A stretch of 35,531 nucleotides of DNA from an uncultured Bacillota bacterium (GCA_937868875.1 CALMNP010000027.1:1-35531), one strand, 5' to 3'. Positions 1 through 7,853 are shown, counted from the first letter of the stretch. The notes: generated from the sequence alone by a model not told the origin. Made by a program: numbers and translations.

Positions 1-178
1 ACCGCCGGGCGCCGCAGCCGCCGTCCCGCAACACCGCCACCATCTAGACCGGCGGGCGCCCGCGGTCCGGGCGGCCCTACCGGCACCATTGAAACAGGCC
101 TGCCGCCCCCGGGGGCGGCGCCACGCCGGAACCGCGGACCTCGACTCCGCCCGGGCCGGCCCTACAGGAGAGATCACC
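1..178. other. Region upstream of coaX
   Basis: No complete gene is visible here. One plus-strand frame ends at a TAG at 45-47 with a Pro/Arg/Ala-rich tail and could be the last codons of a gene that begins outside the window, but 14 codons are too few to identify it. A perfect 18-bp GC-only palindrome lies at 102-119. It could act as a transcription stop or pause, but no T-run follows it. The coaX frame is also open back to the start of the window, but a good ribosome binding site places the real start at 179. Confidence 0.4.
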
Positions 179-958
179 GTGCTGCTGGCCATTGACGTGG
201 GCAACTCCAACATCAAGCTCGGCGCCTTCGAGGGAGACCGCCTGATGGAGCACTGGCGCGTCGCCACCGACAGGCATCACACCGAGGATGAGTACGGCAT
301 CCTGCTGAACGACCTCTTCCAGAGCCGCGGCCGGTCCTTTCGGGACTTTTCGGCCGTGGCCATCTCCACGGTGGTGCCGCCCCTCACCCCCACGCTGGAG
401 GAGGTCTGCCGCAAGTACTTCGGCGTGGAGCCGTTGATCGTCGGCGGGCCCGGGGTGAAGACGGGCCTCAAGGTCCGCTACGACAACCCGCGGGAGGCCG
501 GGGCGGACCGCATCGTCGACGCCGTTGCCGCTTACTCGAAATACGGCGGGCCGGTCATCGTGGTCAAGTTCGGCACCGCCACCACCTTTGACGCTGTCTC
601 CGCCGACGGCGAGTTCCTGGGCGGGGCCATCGCCCCCGGCGTCTCCATCTCGACCGAGGCCCTGTTCGCCCGGGCCGCCAGGCTTCCCCGCATCGACCTG
701 GTAAGGCCCAAGAGCGTCATCGGCAGAACCACGGTGGACAGCATGCGGTCCGGCATCCTCTACGGCTTCGCCGGCCAGGTGGACGCCCTGGTGACGCGGA
801 TGCGCCAGGAGATGAAGGCGCCTGAGGCCACGGTGGTGGCCAGCGGCGGCATGGCCGAGCTGATTGCGCCGGAGACGCGCACCGTCAGCGTTGTGGACCC
901 CTCCCTCACGCTGGAGGGGCTGCGCATCATCTGGGAGCGGAACCTGGCGACGGTCTGA
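179..958 (+). CDS. coaX: Type III pantothenate kinase
   Basis: This enzyme phosphorylates pantothenate in the first committed step of cytosolic coenzyme A synthesis. The 259-residue length is typical for the CoaX family. The N-terminus (LLAIDVGNSNIKLG) is the phosphate-binding DxGN(T/S)xxK motif of the ASKHA fold. Further family motifs are GADRIVDAVAA near residue 110, KFGTATTFDAV near residue 130, and GGAIAPGVSIS near residue 150. The GTG start at 179 is chosen because an AGGAGAG ribosome site sits just upstream and the protein then begins at the conserved first strand. An in-frame ATG at 89 would add 30 low-complexity Arg/Pro/Ala residues. The gene stands alone on the plus strand and is followed by a hairpin. 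Confidence 0.95.
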   Translation: MLLAIDVGNSNIKLGAFEGDRLMEHWRVATDRHHTEDEYGILLNDLFQSRGRSFRDFSAVAISTVVPPLTPTLEEVCRKYFGVEPLIVGGPGVKTGLKVRYDNPREAGADRIVDAVAAYSKYGGPVIVVKFGTATTFDAVSADGEFLGGAIAPGVSISTEALFARAARLPRIDLVRPKSVIGRTTVDSMRSGILYGFAGQVDALVTRMRQEMKAPEATVVASGGMAELIAPETRTVSVVDPSLTLEGLRIIWERNLATV

Positions 959-990
959 CTGCGACCGCCAACAGCCGCAAACGACGGACA

Positions 991-1019
991 AACGCCCGTG
1001 GGCCTTCCCACGGGCGTTC
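991..1019 (+). terminator. Hairpin after coaX, probable terminator
   Basis: An 11-bp inverted repeat (AACGCCCGTGG paired with CCACGGGCGTT) with a short loop begins 32 bases after the coaX stop. The T-rich tail is weak, so termination may be imperfect. The convergent antitoxin gene ends at 1031, so the hairpin separates two oppositely directed units. Confidence 0.6.
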
Positions 1020-1030
1020 CTGCTGTCATG

Positions 1031-2062
1031 TCACTCTGCGTCACCCGTTGGAGGAGCGGGGAAGGCCTTTAGGTCCTTCGCCCATAGGTACGAGATCCTT
1101 GCGGCATGGGGAGTGTTCTGCCAGGCCGGCTCACGGTGGGAAATCGAGGCGAGTACAGCCCCGGTCTTGGAGCCGAGCTTAGCCAGCACGAGGCTCATGT
1201 CTTCCTTTTCACTGTCGGAGAACAGATTCTCCTGGGGGGTGACTAGTGGGACAAGGACCTCGCCCTCACCCCGCGTTGTGGGTACCACATCTATGCATGC
1301 CATCCCCGTGCTCTCCATCCAACCAAGGATGTAGGAGAAGTTGTCGGGCACCGGCCCCATGTTCAGCCGCGCATAGGGGAAGCCGCTGATACTTACCCCT
1401 TCGCGCTGGAAGTGTAGGAAATCGGCGTAGAACCAAAGTTTCATGAGCTTGACCTTGAAGAGGTGGCCGGCTAACCCGCTGGCAAAGATGAGGGCCATCT
1501 GGCCCAAACGCTCGAGGCTTGGGCGTCGAAAACCGGTGTACTCACTGGGCGCCTCCCTCGTCAGGACGCCTTCTACGGCACTGGCCGCCTGCTCCTTGTA
1601 GTAGGCGGTGGAATCAAGCACCTTGGACCGGAGCATCTCACGCTCGGCGTTAGTGAGTTTGCAGCTTGGCGAATCCAGTGCCTCCAGGACGAAGGATGGA
1701 TCGTTCATCTTGGAGATCAGGAGGTTATGGGTATTGTCTTGCAGGGCCCCTCTTTCATAGCGCTGGACCGTGATCGGACCCCAACCAAAGAGCCTGGCCA
1801 CGCCCCTTTGACTCAAGCCATACCGTTGCCTGATGGACGCGATCTCCCTGGGACTTAGCAGTCCATGGCGCCTCCGGTACTCTTCGTAGGCACTGACCAG
1901 GATGGCGTTTTCGGCCTCCGGCGTCAACACTTCGTCGCCGCAAACGGGGCAAATGGGCACGGCCGTCTTGACCGCGACGTGCTCCCCTCGAACCACTATG
2001 GAGTGCTCCCGCTCCTCTGGTCTGGTCTCTCTTTCGTCATAGCACGTATAGCAGAAGGCCAC
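1031..2062 (-). CDS. Composite antitoxin: MqsA-like zinc motif, HTH and Panacea (SocA-like) domain
   Basis: The 343-residue protein has three visible parts. Residues 1-50 carry CxxC pairs (C4/C7 and C38/C41), as in the zinc-binding N-terminus of MqsA/YgiT antitoxins. Residues about 71-118 form an Xre-type helix-turn-helix (RYGLSQRGVARLFGWGPITVQRYERG), as in the MqsA DNA-binding half. Residues about 187-300 match the Panacea/SocA domain (KLMKLWFYADF, then GPVPDNF). Panacea domains neutralise many unrelated toxins, and this gene lies 20 bases downstream of an MqsR-type toxin, so it is probably the cognate antitoxin and operon repressor. The GTG start at 2062 follows AAGGAGG by 7 bases. Its AT content looks higher than that of flanking genes, which suggests horizontal acquisition. 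The domain assignment is firm, but the antitoxin role is inferred from context. Confidence 0.85.
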   Translation of the reverse strand: MAFCYTCYDERETRPEEREHSIVVRGEHVAVKTAVPICPVCGDEVLTPEAENAILVSAYEEYRRRHGLLSPREIASIRQRYGLSQRGVARLFGWGPITVQRYERGALQDNTHNLLISKMNDPSFVLEALDSPSCKLTNAEREMLRSKVLDSTAYYKEQAASAVEGVLTREAPSEYTGFRRPSLERLGQMALIFASGLAGHLFKVKLMKLWFYADFLHFQREGVSISGFPYARLNMGPVPDNFSYILGWMESTGMACIDVVPTTRGEGEVLVPLVTPQENLFSDSEKEDMSLVLAKLGSKTGAVLASISHREPAWQNTPHAARISYLWAKDLKAFPAPPTGDAE

Positions 2063-2082
2063 GGCACATCCTCCTTGACTGG

Positions 2083-2469
2083 CTACCTGAAGTGCCGTCG
2101 AATCTGGGTCTGAGGAGGGTGAAAGGACAGAACAGTAATGTGACCACCACGCGGATGCGGTTTGAGTTTTATGTACAGGTCTGTGGCCGGGTCAGGCAGA
2201 GTCACAAGGAAGAACCAGATATCCCCGGGCCTTTGGGGGTCGCGGTCGGGGTGGGGACCTTTGCAGTAATCTGAGACCGTTAGTCCCACGAGAATGTCGC
2301 GCACGTCGTCCGTAGTCATACCCAGGTTCGCAACCGCCTGTAGGTTACGCGGCTCAAGATGCCATTTCCCTAGAAGAATAAGAGCCTTGGCACTGTCAAG
2401 AAACTGATTGACGTCTTCCCGGCTGGAGTACTGATCCCGGTGTGGCTCGGCACGCAATAGGCATCCCAC
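2083..2469 (-). CDS. MqsR-family toxin (predicted mRNA interferase)
   Basis: MqsR toxins are RelE-fold ribonucleases that cut mRNA, mainly at GCU, when freed from their antitoxin. The 128-residue product matches the family pattern throughout. It has an N-terminal helix (VNQFLDSAKALILLGKW), a central block (ANLGMTTDDVRDILVGLTVSDY) corresponding to the E. coli LGLDFDGMCNVIIGLSESDF region, and a C-terminal strand pair (YIKLKPHPRGGHITVLSFH) corresponding to YLKITVIHDVLIVSFK. It is slightly longer than the E. coli protein (98 residues). The toxin precedes the antitoxin on the same strand, as in mqsRA. The GTG start at 2469 is uncertain, because an in-frame TTG four codons later has a better-placed purine-rich site. 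Toxicity is inferred from family and pairing. Confidence 0.8.
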   Translation of the reverse strand: MGCLLRAEPHRDQYSSREDVNQFLDSAKALILLGKWHLEPRNLQAVANLGMTTDDVRDILVGLTVSDYCKGPHPDRDPQRPGDIWFFLVTLPDPATDLYIKLKPHPRGGHITVLSFHPPQTQIRRHFR

Positions 2470-2493
2470 CCGTGAGGATCATGCTCAGCTTTA

Positions 2494-2511
2494 TGCTATC
2501 ATTTGATAGCA
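2494..2511. promoter_or_regulatory. Perfect inverted repeat, probable operator of the toxin-antitoxin operon
   Basis: TGCTATCA and TGATAGCA flank a 2-base spacer, forming a symmetric site whose near edge is 24 bases upstream of the toxin start. The surrounding sequence is AT-rich against a GC-rich background and would overlap a promoter firing leftward. Type II antitoxins with an HTH usually bind such palindromes to repress their own operon. The repeat is seen directly, but its use as operator is inferred. Confidence 0.65.
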
Positions 2512-2695
2512 CTGGCCGCAAGTGATTTCTCGCGGGGGGCCTGGCCGCCACATGGCCCCCGGTCCGGGCCGGCACACTGAGTGTGCCGCGCCTCCGGCCA
2601 CTGGTGTTGGCAGCCCTCGTTGCCGCCCTTGCAGCCCTGTGGTTGGTCGGCTGGCTTCTGCCAATCGGGCGGCAGGCGGCTTCTCTAGCCCCGGC
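2512..2695. other. Gap between toxin promoter and GNAT gene: hairpins and a tiny hydrophobic frame
   Basis: Two strong inverted repeats are present. One has arms CGGCACAC and GTGTGCCG at 2570-2588 around a TGA loop. The other pairs GGGGGCC with GGCCCCC across 2534-2560. Either could end transcription of the GNAT gene, which points toward them, but neither has a clear T-run. A plus-strand frame from a GTG at 2583 to a TAG at 2699 would encode 38 residues with a good hydrophobic span (LVLAALVAALAALWLVGWLL). It has no convincing ribosome site, so I do not call it a gene. Confidence 0.35.
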
Positions 2696-3502
2696 CTAGG
2701 CGTGGCGGGTCATGACCTCAGCCACGAACAGGTCGCGGAAGCCCAGCGTCCGGTAGAGACGCTCCGGATCGCCGCCTGTGCCGGTCTGCAGCACGGCCAG
2801 GGTGGCCCCCTGCGCCCGGGCCAGGTCCAGGGCACGCCGGACCATGGCCCCCGCCACTCCGCGCCGGCGCGCCTTCGGAATGGTGGATACGGCATAGAGC
2901 CCGGCCGTGTCCCCCTCGACGAAGAGGCAGGTGGTGGCCACCGGCTCCCCGTCCACCACGCCCAACAGGCCGGTGACCTGCGGGTGCCGCAGCGAACGCA
3001 GGTTCATCTCGTACATCACCTGGTGCATGTCCGGCGGCACCTCGAACCCCTCCAGGAAGACGCGGCACCACGCATGATATTCGGCGGGTCTTCCGGCCTC
3101 CAGGACCTGGAGCGGCGCCGATGCCGGACCCGCGGCGGGAGCCTGTCCGACGGCCCCGACCCGTCCGTCCTCGCCCAGATCGTAGACCATCACCGTCTGC
3201 CGGTATTCCGTCCGGTACCCCCGCGCCATCAGGGCGCGGCGCAGCCCGGACGGGGCGGAAGCCGGCGTCAGATAGACGGAAGGTGGAATGCGAAGGCGGA
3301 GAAAGGGCGCCTCCAGGCGCGCCAGGTCCGTCCCCAGATTGTCCGGCGGAAAGCGCAGGCTCATCGCCCGGTTGATGAGCAAGGCCGGGCACTCCGGGTT
3401 GATCAGGACCGCGGCGCCTTCCACCGGCAGGGTCTGAGCCAGCAGGGAAAAGTAGGCACGCTCATTGTCCTCCGCTCGCTCCCAGGTCAGAACTGCTGTC
3501 AC
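2696..3502 (-). CDS. GNAT-family N-acetyltransferase
   Basis: This is a predicted acyl-CoA-dependent N-acetyltransferase of unknown substrate. The C-terminal half (about residues 130-268) is a GNAT fold. KARRRGVAGAMV near residue 220 is the acetyl-CoA pyrophosphate loop (R-x-x-G-x-G/A), and LYRTLGFRDL near residue 255 is the usual final GNAT motif. The N-terminal 120 residues look like a second, degenerate GNAT-like half or a substrate domain. The GTG start at 3502 lies 6 bases after GAGGGAGGAGG. An in-frame upstream ATG at 3526 precedes that site and is unlikely to be used. The gene lies 50 bases downstream of the enoyl-CoA hydratase-like gene on the same strand, so the two may be co-transcribed, but no shared pathway is obvious. 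Confidence 0.8.
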   Translation of the reverse strand: MTAVLTWERAEDNERAYFSLLAQTLPVEGAAVLINPECPALLINRAMSLRFPPDNLGTDLARLEAPFLRLRIPPSVYLTPASAPSGLRRALMARGYRTEYRQTVMVYDLGEDGRVGAVGQAPAAGPASAPLQVLEAGRPAEYHAWCRVFLEGFEVPPDMHQVMYEMNLRSLRHPQVTGLLGVVDGEPVATTCLFVEGDTAGLYAVSTIPKARRRGVAGAMVRRALDLARAQGATLAVLQTGTGGDPERLYRTLGFRDLFVAEVMTRHA

Positions 3503-3552
3503 GCGCAGCCTCCTCCCTCGATGCACCGGCCCCGCTGGTCGCAGGCGGGGTC

Positions 3553-4344
3553 CTATCGTCCGCGGAAGCGCGGCTTTCGCCTCTCCAGGAAAGCCCCGGC
3601 GCCCTCCCGAAAGTCCTCGCTCAGGCAGGCGGCGACGAAGGCCTTCGCCCCGTTGTCGTCCACCGCAGCCAGAGCGGCCTTGACGGAGCGCATGGCCAGG
3701 GGGGCGTTGGCGGCAAGCCCCTCGGCCCAGGCCAGAGCCTCGTCCAGGACCTGCCCCTCCGGGGCCAACCGGTGAACCAGCCCCAGGGCTAAAGCCTCTT
3801 GGGCCTCCGCAGTGCGGCCGGTCAGCAGCAGGTCCCGGCCCCGGGACGGCCCGACGGCCCGGGTCACGCGGGCCACCAGGCCGGGGGTGAGCGCCGCCCC
3901 CAGCCGCACGGCAGGCACGCCGCAGACGGCCTTTCCCGAGGCCAGGCGGAGGTCGCAGGCCAGAGCCAGCTCGAGGCCGCCTCCCAGGGCCGCGCCGTCC
4001 ATCGCCGCCACTGTGGGAATGGGCAAGGCCTCCAGCCCGCCGAGGAGCCCCTCCACGACGTCCAGGAACAGGTTGGCCCGGTGCTCGTCATAACTTGTCA
4101 TTTCGGTCAGGTCTGCCCCGGCGGCAAAAACGCCGCCCTCGCCGTGCAGGACCAGGCAGCGCGGCCCGGCCTCCGGGCTGGCCGTCTCCCGGGCCAGGTC
4201 GGCGACCCGCTGCCCCAGCAGCTCCCAGGCCGCCAGGTGAAAGGCGTTGCGCCGCGACTGACGGGTCCAGGACCAGACGCGAACCAGGCCGCGGTCCTCC
4301 TCAGTCAGACGGAAGTCTGCGGCCGTCCAGCGGCGGGTGCTCAA
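3553..4344 (-). CDS. Enoyl-CoA hydratase/isomerase family protein lacking one catalytic glutamate
   Basis: This is a crotonase-fold protein acting on an acyl-CoA thioester. GVFAAGADLTEM near residue 73 and MDGAALGGGLELALACDLRLA near residue 115 form the CoA-binding and oxyanion-hole segments. The first hydratase glutamate is kept (GGGLE). The second, normally in a QPE-x-x-LG segment, is replaced (VPAVRLG), so ordinary enoyl-CoA hydration is doubtful. Isomerase or another crotonase reaction is more likely. A TTG start at 4344 is chosen because an AGGTGGAGAGG site precedes it and the product (263 residues) matches family length. The ATG at 4473 would add 43 residues of unconserved sequence and would overlap the divergent gene's start region. 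Confidence 0.8.
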   Translation of the reverse strand: MSTRRWTAADFRLTEEDRGLVRVWSWTRQSRRNAFHLAAWELLGQRVADLARETASPEAGPRCLVLHGEGGVFAAGADLTEMTSYDEHRANLFLDVVEGLLGGLEALPIPTVAAMDGAALGGGLELALACDLRLASGKAVCGVPAVRLGAALTPGLVARVTRAVGPSRGRDLLLTGRTAEAQEALALGLVHRLAPEGQVLDEALAWAEGLAANAPLAMRSVKAALAAVDDNGAKAFVAACLSEDFREGAGAFLERRKPRFRGR

Positions 4345-4467
4345 AGGGCCTCTCCACCTTCCCAGTTCAGGCTCTACTTCGGCGCCGCCGCAATCCTTCC
4401 CTCTCCTCCCCGGTATGGTCTCCCTCACGTGGTACACTGAATGCGTCAGTGTCTGAGGAGGTGCCCC

Positions 4468-4941
4468 GTGCAAACCCGCTTTAAACTATCTCTCCGCCGC
4501 CCCATCATCTGGGCCGCGCTCTGGGCGGCCATCGTCATCGCCGGCGTGGCCCGGCTGGGTCCACTCTACTTCCCCGCCTTCCTGCTGGCCGGCGTCCTGC
4601 TGCTGGGCGTCGGCATCTGGGCCAACGCCGGCCCCGGCATCGTGACCTCCCTGGAGGATGAGGGCGGCGTCCTGGTGATCCGCCAGGTCCTGGGCGGCCG
4701 CGAGGAGGTGGCCTGGGGCGAGGTGACCGAGGCGTCGGTGCTGCAGCGCCAGGACAAGGTGATGCTCTACCCGCTCCTGCGTCTGAAGACGCAAAGCGGG
4801 AGGAACGTGTTCCTCCCGCTCTATCTGGTGGACAATCCTCCCGGTCTGAAGAGACTGATTCGCGACCGGGCCGGCCTGGAGCCCGCCCCTCTGGTCGAGG
4901 CAACGGAGACCGAACGCTGGGTACGGAGCGCAGAAGGCTGA
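4468..4941 (+). CDS. Small membrane protein with a PH-like cytosolic domain
   Basis: I do not recognise a named family. The 157-residue protein starts at a GTG placed 7 bases after GAGGAGG. Two hydrophobic segments (about residues 12-28 and 33-50) form a hairpin. The soluble remainder has alternating strands (GVLVIRQVLGGREEVAWGEV, then LYPLLRLKTQSGRNVFLPLYL) that resemble the bacterial PH-like domain of YcxB-type membrane proteins. An extended -10 element (TG-G-TACACT at 4430-4438) lies upstream. The gene converges on hemB with only 25 bases between them. Function is unknown. Confidence 0.7.
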   Translation: MQTRFKLSLRRPIIWAALWAAIVIAGVARLGPLYFPAFLLAGVLLLGVGIWANAGPGIVTSLEDEGGVLVIRQVLGGREEVAWGEVTEASVLQRQDKVMLYPLLRLKTQSGRNVFLPLYLVDNPPGLKRLIRDRAGLEPAPLVEATETERWVRSAEG

Positions 4942-4966
4942 GTCAGGCGGCCGAGGGCGGGGCCGT

Positions 4967-5950
4967 CTAGCCCTGCTCCTCCTTCAGCCACCGCGCCGCA
5001 TCCGGTGCGTGATAGGTGAGGATGAGGTCGGCGCCGGCCCGTTTGATGGAGGTGAGAATCTCCATCGTCAGCCGCCGCTCGTCGATCCAGCCGTTATGGG
5101 CGGCGGCCTTGACCATGCTGTACTCGCCGCTGACGTTATAGGCGGCGACCGGAACGTCCACCTGGTCGCGCACCTGGCGGATGACGTCCAGGTAGGAGAG
5201 CGCCGGCTTGACCATGACGATGTCGGCCCCTTCTTCCAGGTCCAGCCGGACCTCGCGCAGGGCTTCCCGCGCGTTGGCCGGGTCCATCTGGTAGCCGCGG
5301 CGGTCGCCGAACTGCGGCGCCGAGTCGGCCGCCTCGCGGAAGGGACCGTAGAACCCGGAGGCGTACTTGGCGGAGTAGGCCATGATCGGCACCTGGCTGT
5401 GGCCGTTGCCGTCCAGGGCCTCACGGATGGCGGCGACGCGGCCGTCCATCATGTCCGAGGGAGCCACCATGTCAGCTCCGGCCTCAGCGTAGGCCAGGGC
5501 TGTCTTTGCGATCAGCTTGAGGGTCTCGTCGTTGTCCACGTCGCCGTCATGGATGACGCCGCAGTGGCCGTGGCTGGTGTATTCGCAGAGACATACGTCC
5601 GGCACCAGGTAGAGGTCCGGGAACTCCGCCTTGGCCTCGCGCAGGGCCCGAGCCACAATGCCGTCCTCGGCGTAGGCGCCCGTGGCCAGGAGATCCTTGC
5701 TCTCGGGCAGGCCGAAGAACATCACGGACGGGACGCCCAGCTTCACCAGGCTCTCCAGTTCCCGCTTCATCTCGTCCAGCGAGAGGCGGTACTGGCCCGG
5801 CATGGCCTCGATCTCCTGGCGCACTCCGGTGCCCGGGCAGACGAACATGGGATAGATGAAGTCCTTCACCGACAGCTCCGTCTCGCGCACCATCCGGCGG
5901 ATGGTGTCATTGCGGCGCAGCCGGCGCGGACGCTGAATGGGAAAGCTCAT
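4967..5950 (-). CDS. hemB: Porphobilinogen synthase (delta-aminolevulinate dehydratase)
   Basis: HemB condenses two 5-aminolevulinate molecules into porphobilinogen in the cytosol. The 327-residue length is normal. The Schiff-base lysines are visible as AYSAK (K195) and VMVKPA (K248). The segment [13 protein letters not shown] supplies the three cysteines (C120, C122, C130) of the zinc-dependent class, rather than the aspartates of magnesium-type enzymes. It is the last gene of the hem cluster, 38 bases after hemD. The ATG start at 5950 follows AAGGAG at a somewhat long spacing. hemL, which often follows hemB in Bacillus, is absent here. The next gene converges on it. Confidence 0.98.
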   Translation of the reverse strand: MSFPIQRPRRLRRNDTIRRMVRETELSVKDFIYPMFVCPGTGVRQEIEAMPGQYRLSLDEMKRELESLVKLGVPSVMFFGLPESKDLLATGAYAEDGIVARALREAKAEFPDLYLVPDVCLCEYTSHGHCGVIHDGDVDNDETLKLIAKTALAYAEAGADMVAPSDMMDGRVAAIREALDGNGHSQVPIMAYSAKYASGFYGPFREAADSAPQFGDRRGYQMDPANAREALREVRLDLEEGADIVMVKPALSYLDVIRQVRDQVDVPVAAYNVSGEYSMVKAAAHNGWIDERRLTMEILTSIKRAGADLILTYHAPDAARWLKEEQG

Positions 5951-5988
5951 GGATCGGCGCTCCTTTCGTCATCAGGCCCTTCCGGCGC

Positions 5989-6783
5989 TCAGGCCGGCCC
6001 CAGGTGGCGGGCCAGGGCCTCCGCCAGGGCGGCGACGGTGGCGGCCCCGGGAACCACGTCCACCGGCAGGCCGCGCTCCCTGGCCGCCGCCTCGGTCTGG
6101 TGCCCGATGCAGGCCACGGCCACCGGTCCCAGCAAGTCCTGGGCGTCCTCGCCCAGAAGGTCCAGAAAGTTGTTGACTGTGGACGAACTGGTAAAGGTGA
6201 CGGCGTCCACCCGCCCCGCCAGCAGCAGATGCCGCAGGGCGCCGGCGCCGGACCGTTCCGGCCGGTTGCAGTAGACCGTCACCTCGTCCACAACGGCGCC
6301 AGCCCCACGCAGCCCATCCGGCAGCAGGGCGGAAGCCAGGTCACCCCTGGCCAGCAGCACCCGTTCCCCGGGCCGCAGGTGGGGCAGCATGGCGGCCAGC
6401 ACCCCGCGGCCGCTGTATTCATCGGGCACGAGCCCCGCCGTCAGCCCCCTGCGCCGGAGGTGGGCCGCGGTCTGCTCACCCACGGCGACGATGCGGAGCA
6501 TCCCGGATCCCAGAAGGTCCCCGGGCGATAGGCCTCTGACGGCCATGCGCCCCAGCAGACCGTCCACCCCGTTCTGGCTGGTGAAGACCAGCCAGGCGCA
6601 ATCCCGCAGCCGGTCCAGGGCCTGGTCCACCGGCGACCAGTCCTCCGGCGGCTCGATGCGAATCACGGGGAAGACCAGCGGCTCGGCGCCGAGGGTCCGC
6701 AGTCGCTCAGCCAGGGAGCCTGCGGCTCCCTCCGCCTGGGTGACGATGACCCGGCGCCCGGACAGCAGGCCCTGCGCCGTCAT
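5989..6783 (-). CDS. hemD: Uroporphyrinogen-III synthase
   Basis: HemD closes and inverts ring D of hydroxymethylbilane to give uroporphyrinogen III, the branch point to heme, siroheme and cobamides. Sequence conservation is always low in this family, but the 264-residue protein shows its typical features. It starts with GRRVIVTQ, followed by WLVFTSQNGVDGLL near residue 65. DAVTFTSSSTVNNFLDLLG near residue 195 marks the second lobe, and VACIGHQTEAAARERGLPVDVVP leads into the C-terminus. Its ATG overlaps the hemC stop (ATGA), which indicates translational coupling. Position between hemC and hemB confirms the assignment. Confidence 0.95.
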   Translation of the reverse strand: MTAQGLLSGRRVIVTQAEGAAGSLAERLRTLGAEPLVFPVIRIEPPEDWSPVDQALDRLRDCAWLVFTSQNGVDGLLGRMAVRGLSPGDLLGSGMLRIVAVGEQTAAHLRRRGLTAGLVPDEYSGRGVLAAMLPHLRPGERVLLARGDLASALLPDGLRGAGAVVDEVTVYCNRPERSGAGALRHLLLAGRVDAVTFTSSSTVNNFLDLLGEDAQDLLGPVAVACIGHQTEAAARERGLPVDVVPGAATVAALAEALARHLGPA

Positions 6784-7769
6784 GGCTGCGACATGGGCCT
6801 GGCGGGAGCGTCCCAGCCGCGGCGGTCAGGGCCGCCCAGCCTTGCCAGAATGTCGGCGGCGCCCCGCGCCAGCAGTTCCTCGGCCAGGGACACGCCCATG
6901 GCCTCGGCCTCCTCGGGCTTGCCGCGCCGGGAGCCGCGAATCAGCAGGGAGCCGTCCGGTTCGGCAACCATGCCCTCCAGCACCAGGACCCCGCCCTCCG
7001 GGCCCTCGTCCAGGCAGCCCAGGGCGCCGATGGGCACATGGCAGCCACCCTCCAGCCGGCGCAGCAGGGCCCGCTCGGCCAGGGTGGCGGCGTACGTGTC
7101 CGGGTCGTGCAGGGGCCGGATGGCCTCCAGAATGGCCGTATCCTCCGTCCGAACCTCGATGCCCAGGGCCCCCTGGCCCACGGCGGGCAGGGAGATGCTG
7201 GTGGGGAGGATGGTGGAAATCCGCTCCTTCAGGCCCAGGCGGGCGAGGCCGGCAGCGGCCATCACCAGCACGTCGAACTGGCCCTCGTCCAGCTTGCGCA
7301 GGCGGGTGCCGACGTTGCCCCGCACCGGCAGGACTTCCAGGTCCGGTCGGTACTTCTTGATCTGGGCCACGCGGCGCAGGCTGGAAGTGCCCACACGGGC
7401 GCCCTGGGGCAGGTCATCCAGGCTGTCCACGGCCGGCCGGGCCACCGGGGTCACCAGGGCATCCCGCGGGTCCTCCCGGTGCGTGACAGCGCCGATGGTC
7501 AGTCCTTCCGGCAGTTCGGTGGGAACGTCCTTCAGGCTGTGAACGGCCATGTCCACGGAGCCGTCCAGGAGCGCGGTCTCCAACTCCTTGACGAAGAGCC
7601 CCTTCCCGCCCACCTTGTCCAGGGAGACGTTGAGGACCTGGTCACCCAGGGTCTTCATGCTCAGAATCTCGAACAGTTGGCGGCCGTTCCGGCCCAACTC
7701 GGCGGCGACCCACTCTGTCTGAACCATGGCCAGGGCGCTGTCCCGACTGCCCACGCGAAAAACGCGCAC
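6780..7769 (-). CDS. hemC: Hydroxymethylbilane synthase (porphobilinogen deaminase)
   Basis: HemC polymerises four porphobilinogens into the linear tetrapyrrole hydroxymethylbilane. The N-terminus (FRVGSRDSALAM), the catalytic aspartate in HSLKDVPTELP (D81), the GTSSLRR substrate-binding segment near residue 127 and the dipyrromethane-cofactor cysteine in EGGCHVPIG (C243) are all present. The 329-residue form from the GTG at 7769 is preferred, because it lies 8 bases after GGAAGGAGG and begins directly at the conserved first strand. An in-frame upstream ATG at 7808 would place this ribosome site inside the coding region. The stop codon overlaps the hemD start. Confidence 0.97.
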   Translation of the reverse strand: MRVFRVGSRDSALAMVQTEWVAAELGRNGRQLFEILSMKTLGDQVLNVSLDKVGGKGLFVKELETALLDGSVDMAVHSLKDVPTELPEGLTIGAVTHREDPRDALVTPVARPAVDSLDDLPQGARVGTSSLRRVAQIKKYRPDLEVLPVRGNVGTRLRKLDEGQFDVLVMAAAGLARLGLKERISTILPTSISLPAVGQGALGIEVRTEDTAILEAIRPLHDPDTYAATLAERALLRRLEGGCHVPIGALGCLDEGPEGGVLVLEGMVAEPDGSLLIRGSRRGKPEEAEAMGVSLAEELLARGAADILARLGGPDRRGWDAPARPMSQP

Positions 7770-7853
7770 GGCCGCCCCTCCTTCCAAGTCGCTTGGCGTT
7801 GCCTCCAACCGCCCGGGCTCAGGGCCTGCCGGCGGCGAAGCTGCGCGGCCTTC

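Noticed and set aside
77-991. Long minus-strand open frame opposite coaX
   Set aside because: It is an antisense shadow of coaX in GC-rich DNA, of low-complexity Gly/His/Ala/Asp composition, with no family motif. The opposite strand carries a clear pantothenate kinase.
2522-3775. 417-codon plus-strand frame across the GNAT gene
   Set aside because: Arg/Pro/Gln-rich with no recognisable domain. The minus strand carries GNAT and crotonase signatures over the same bases.
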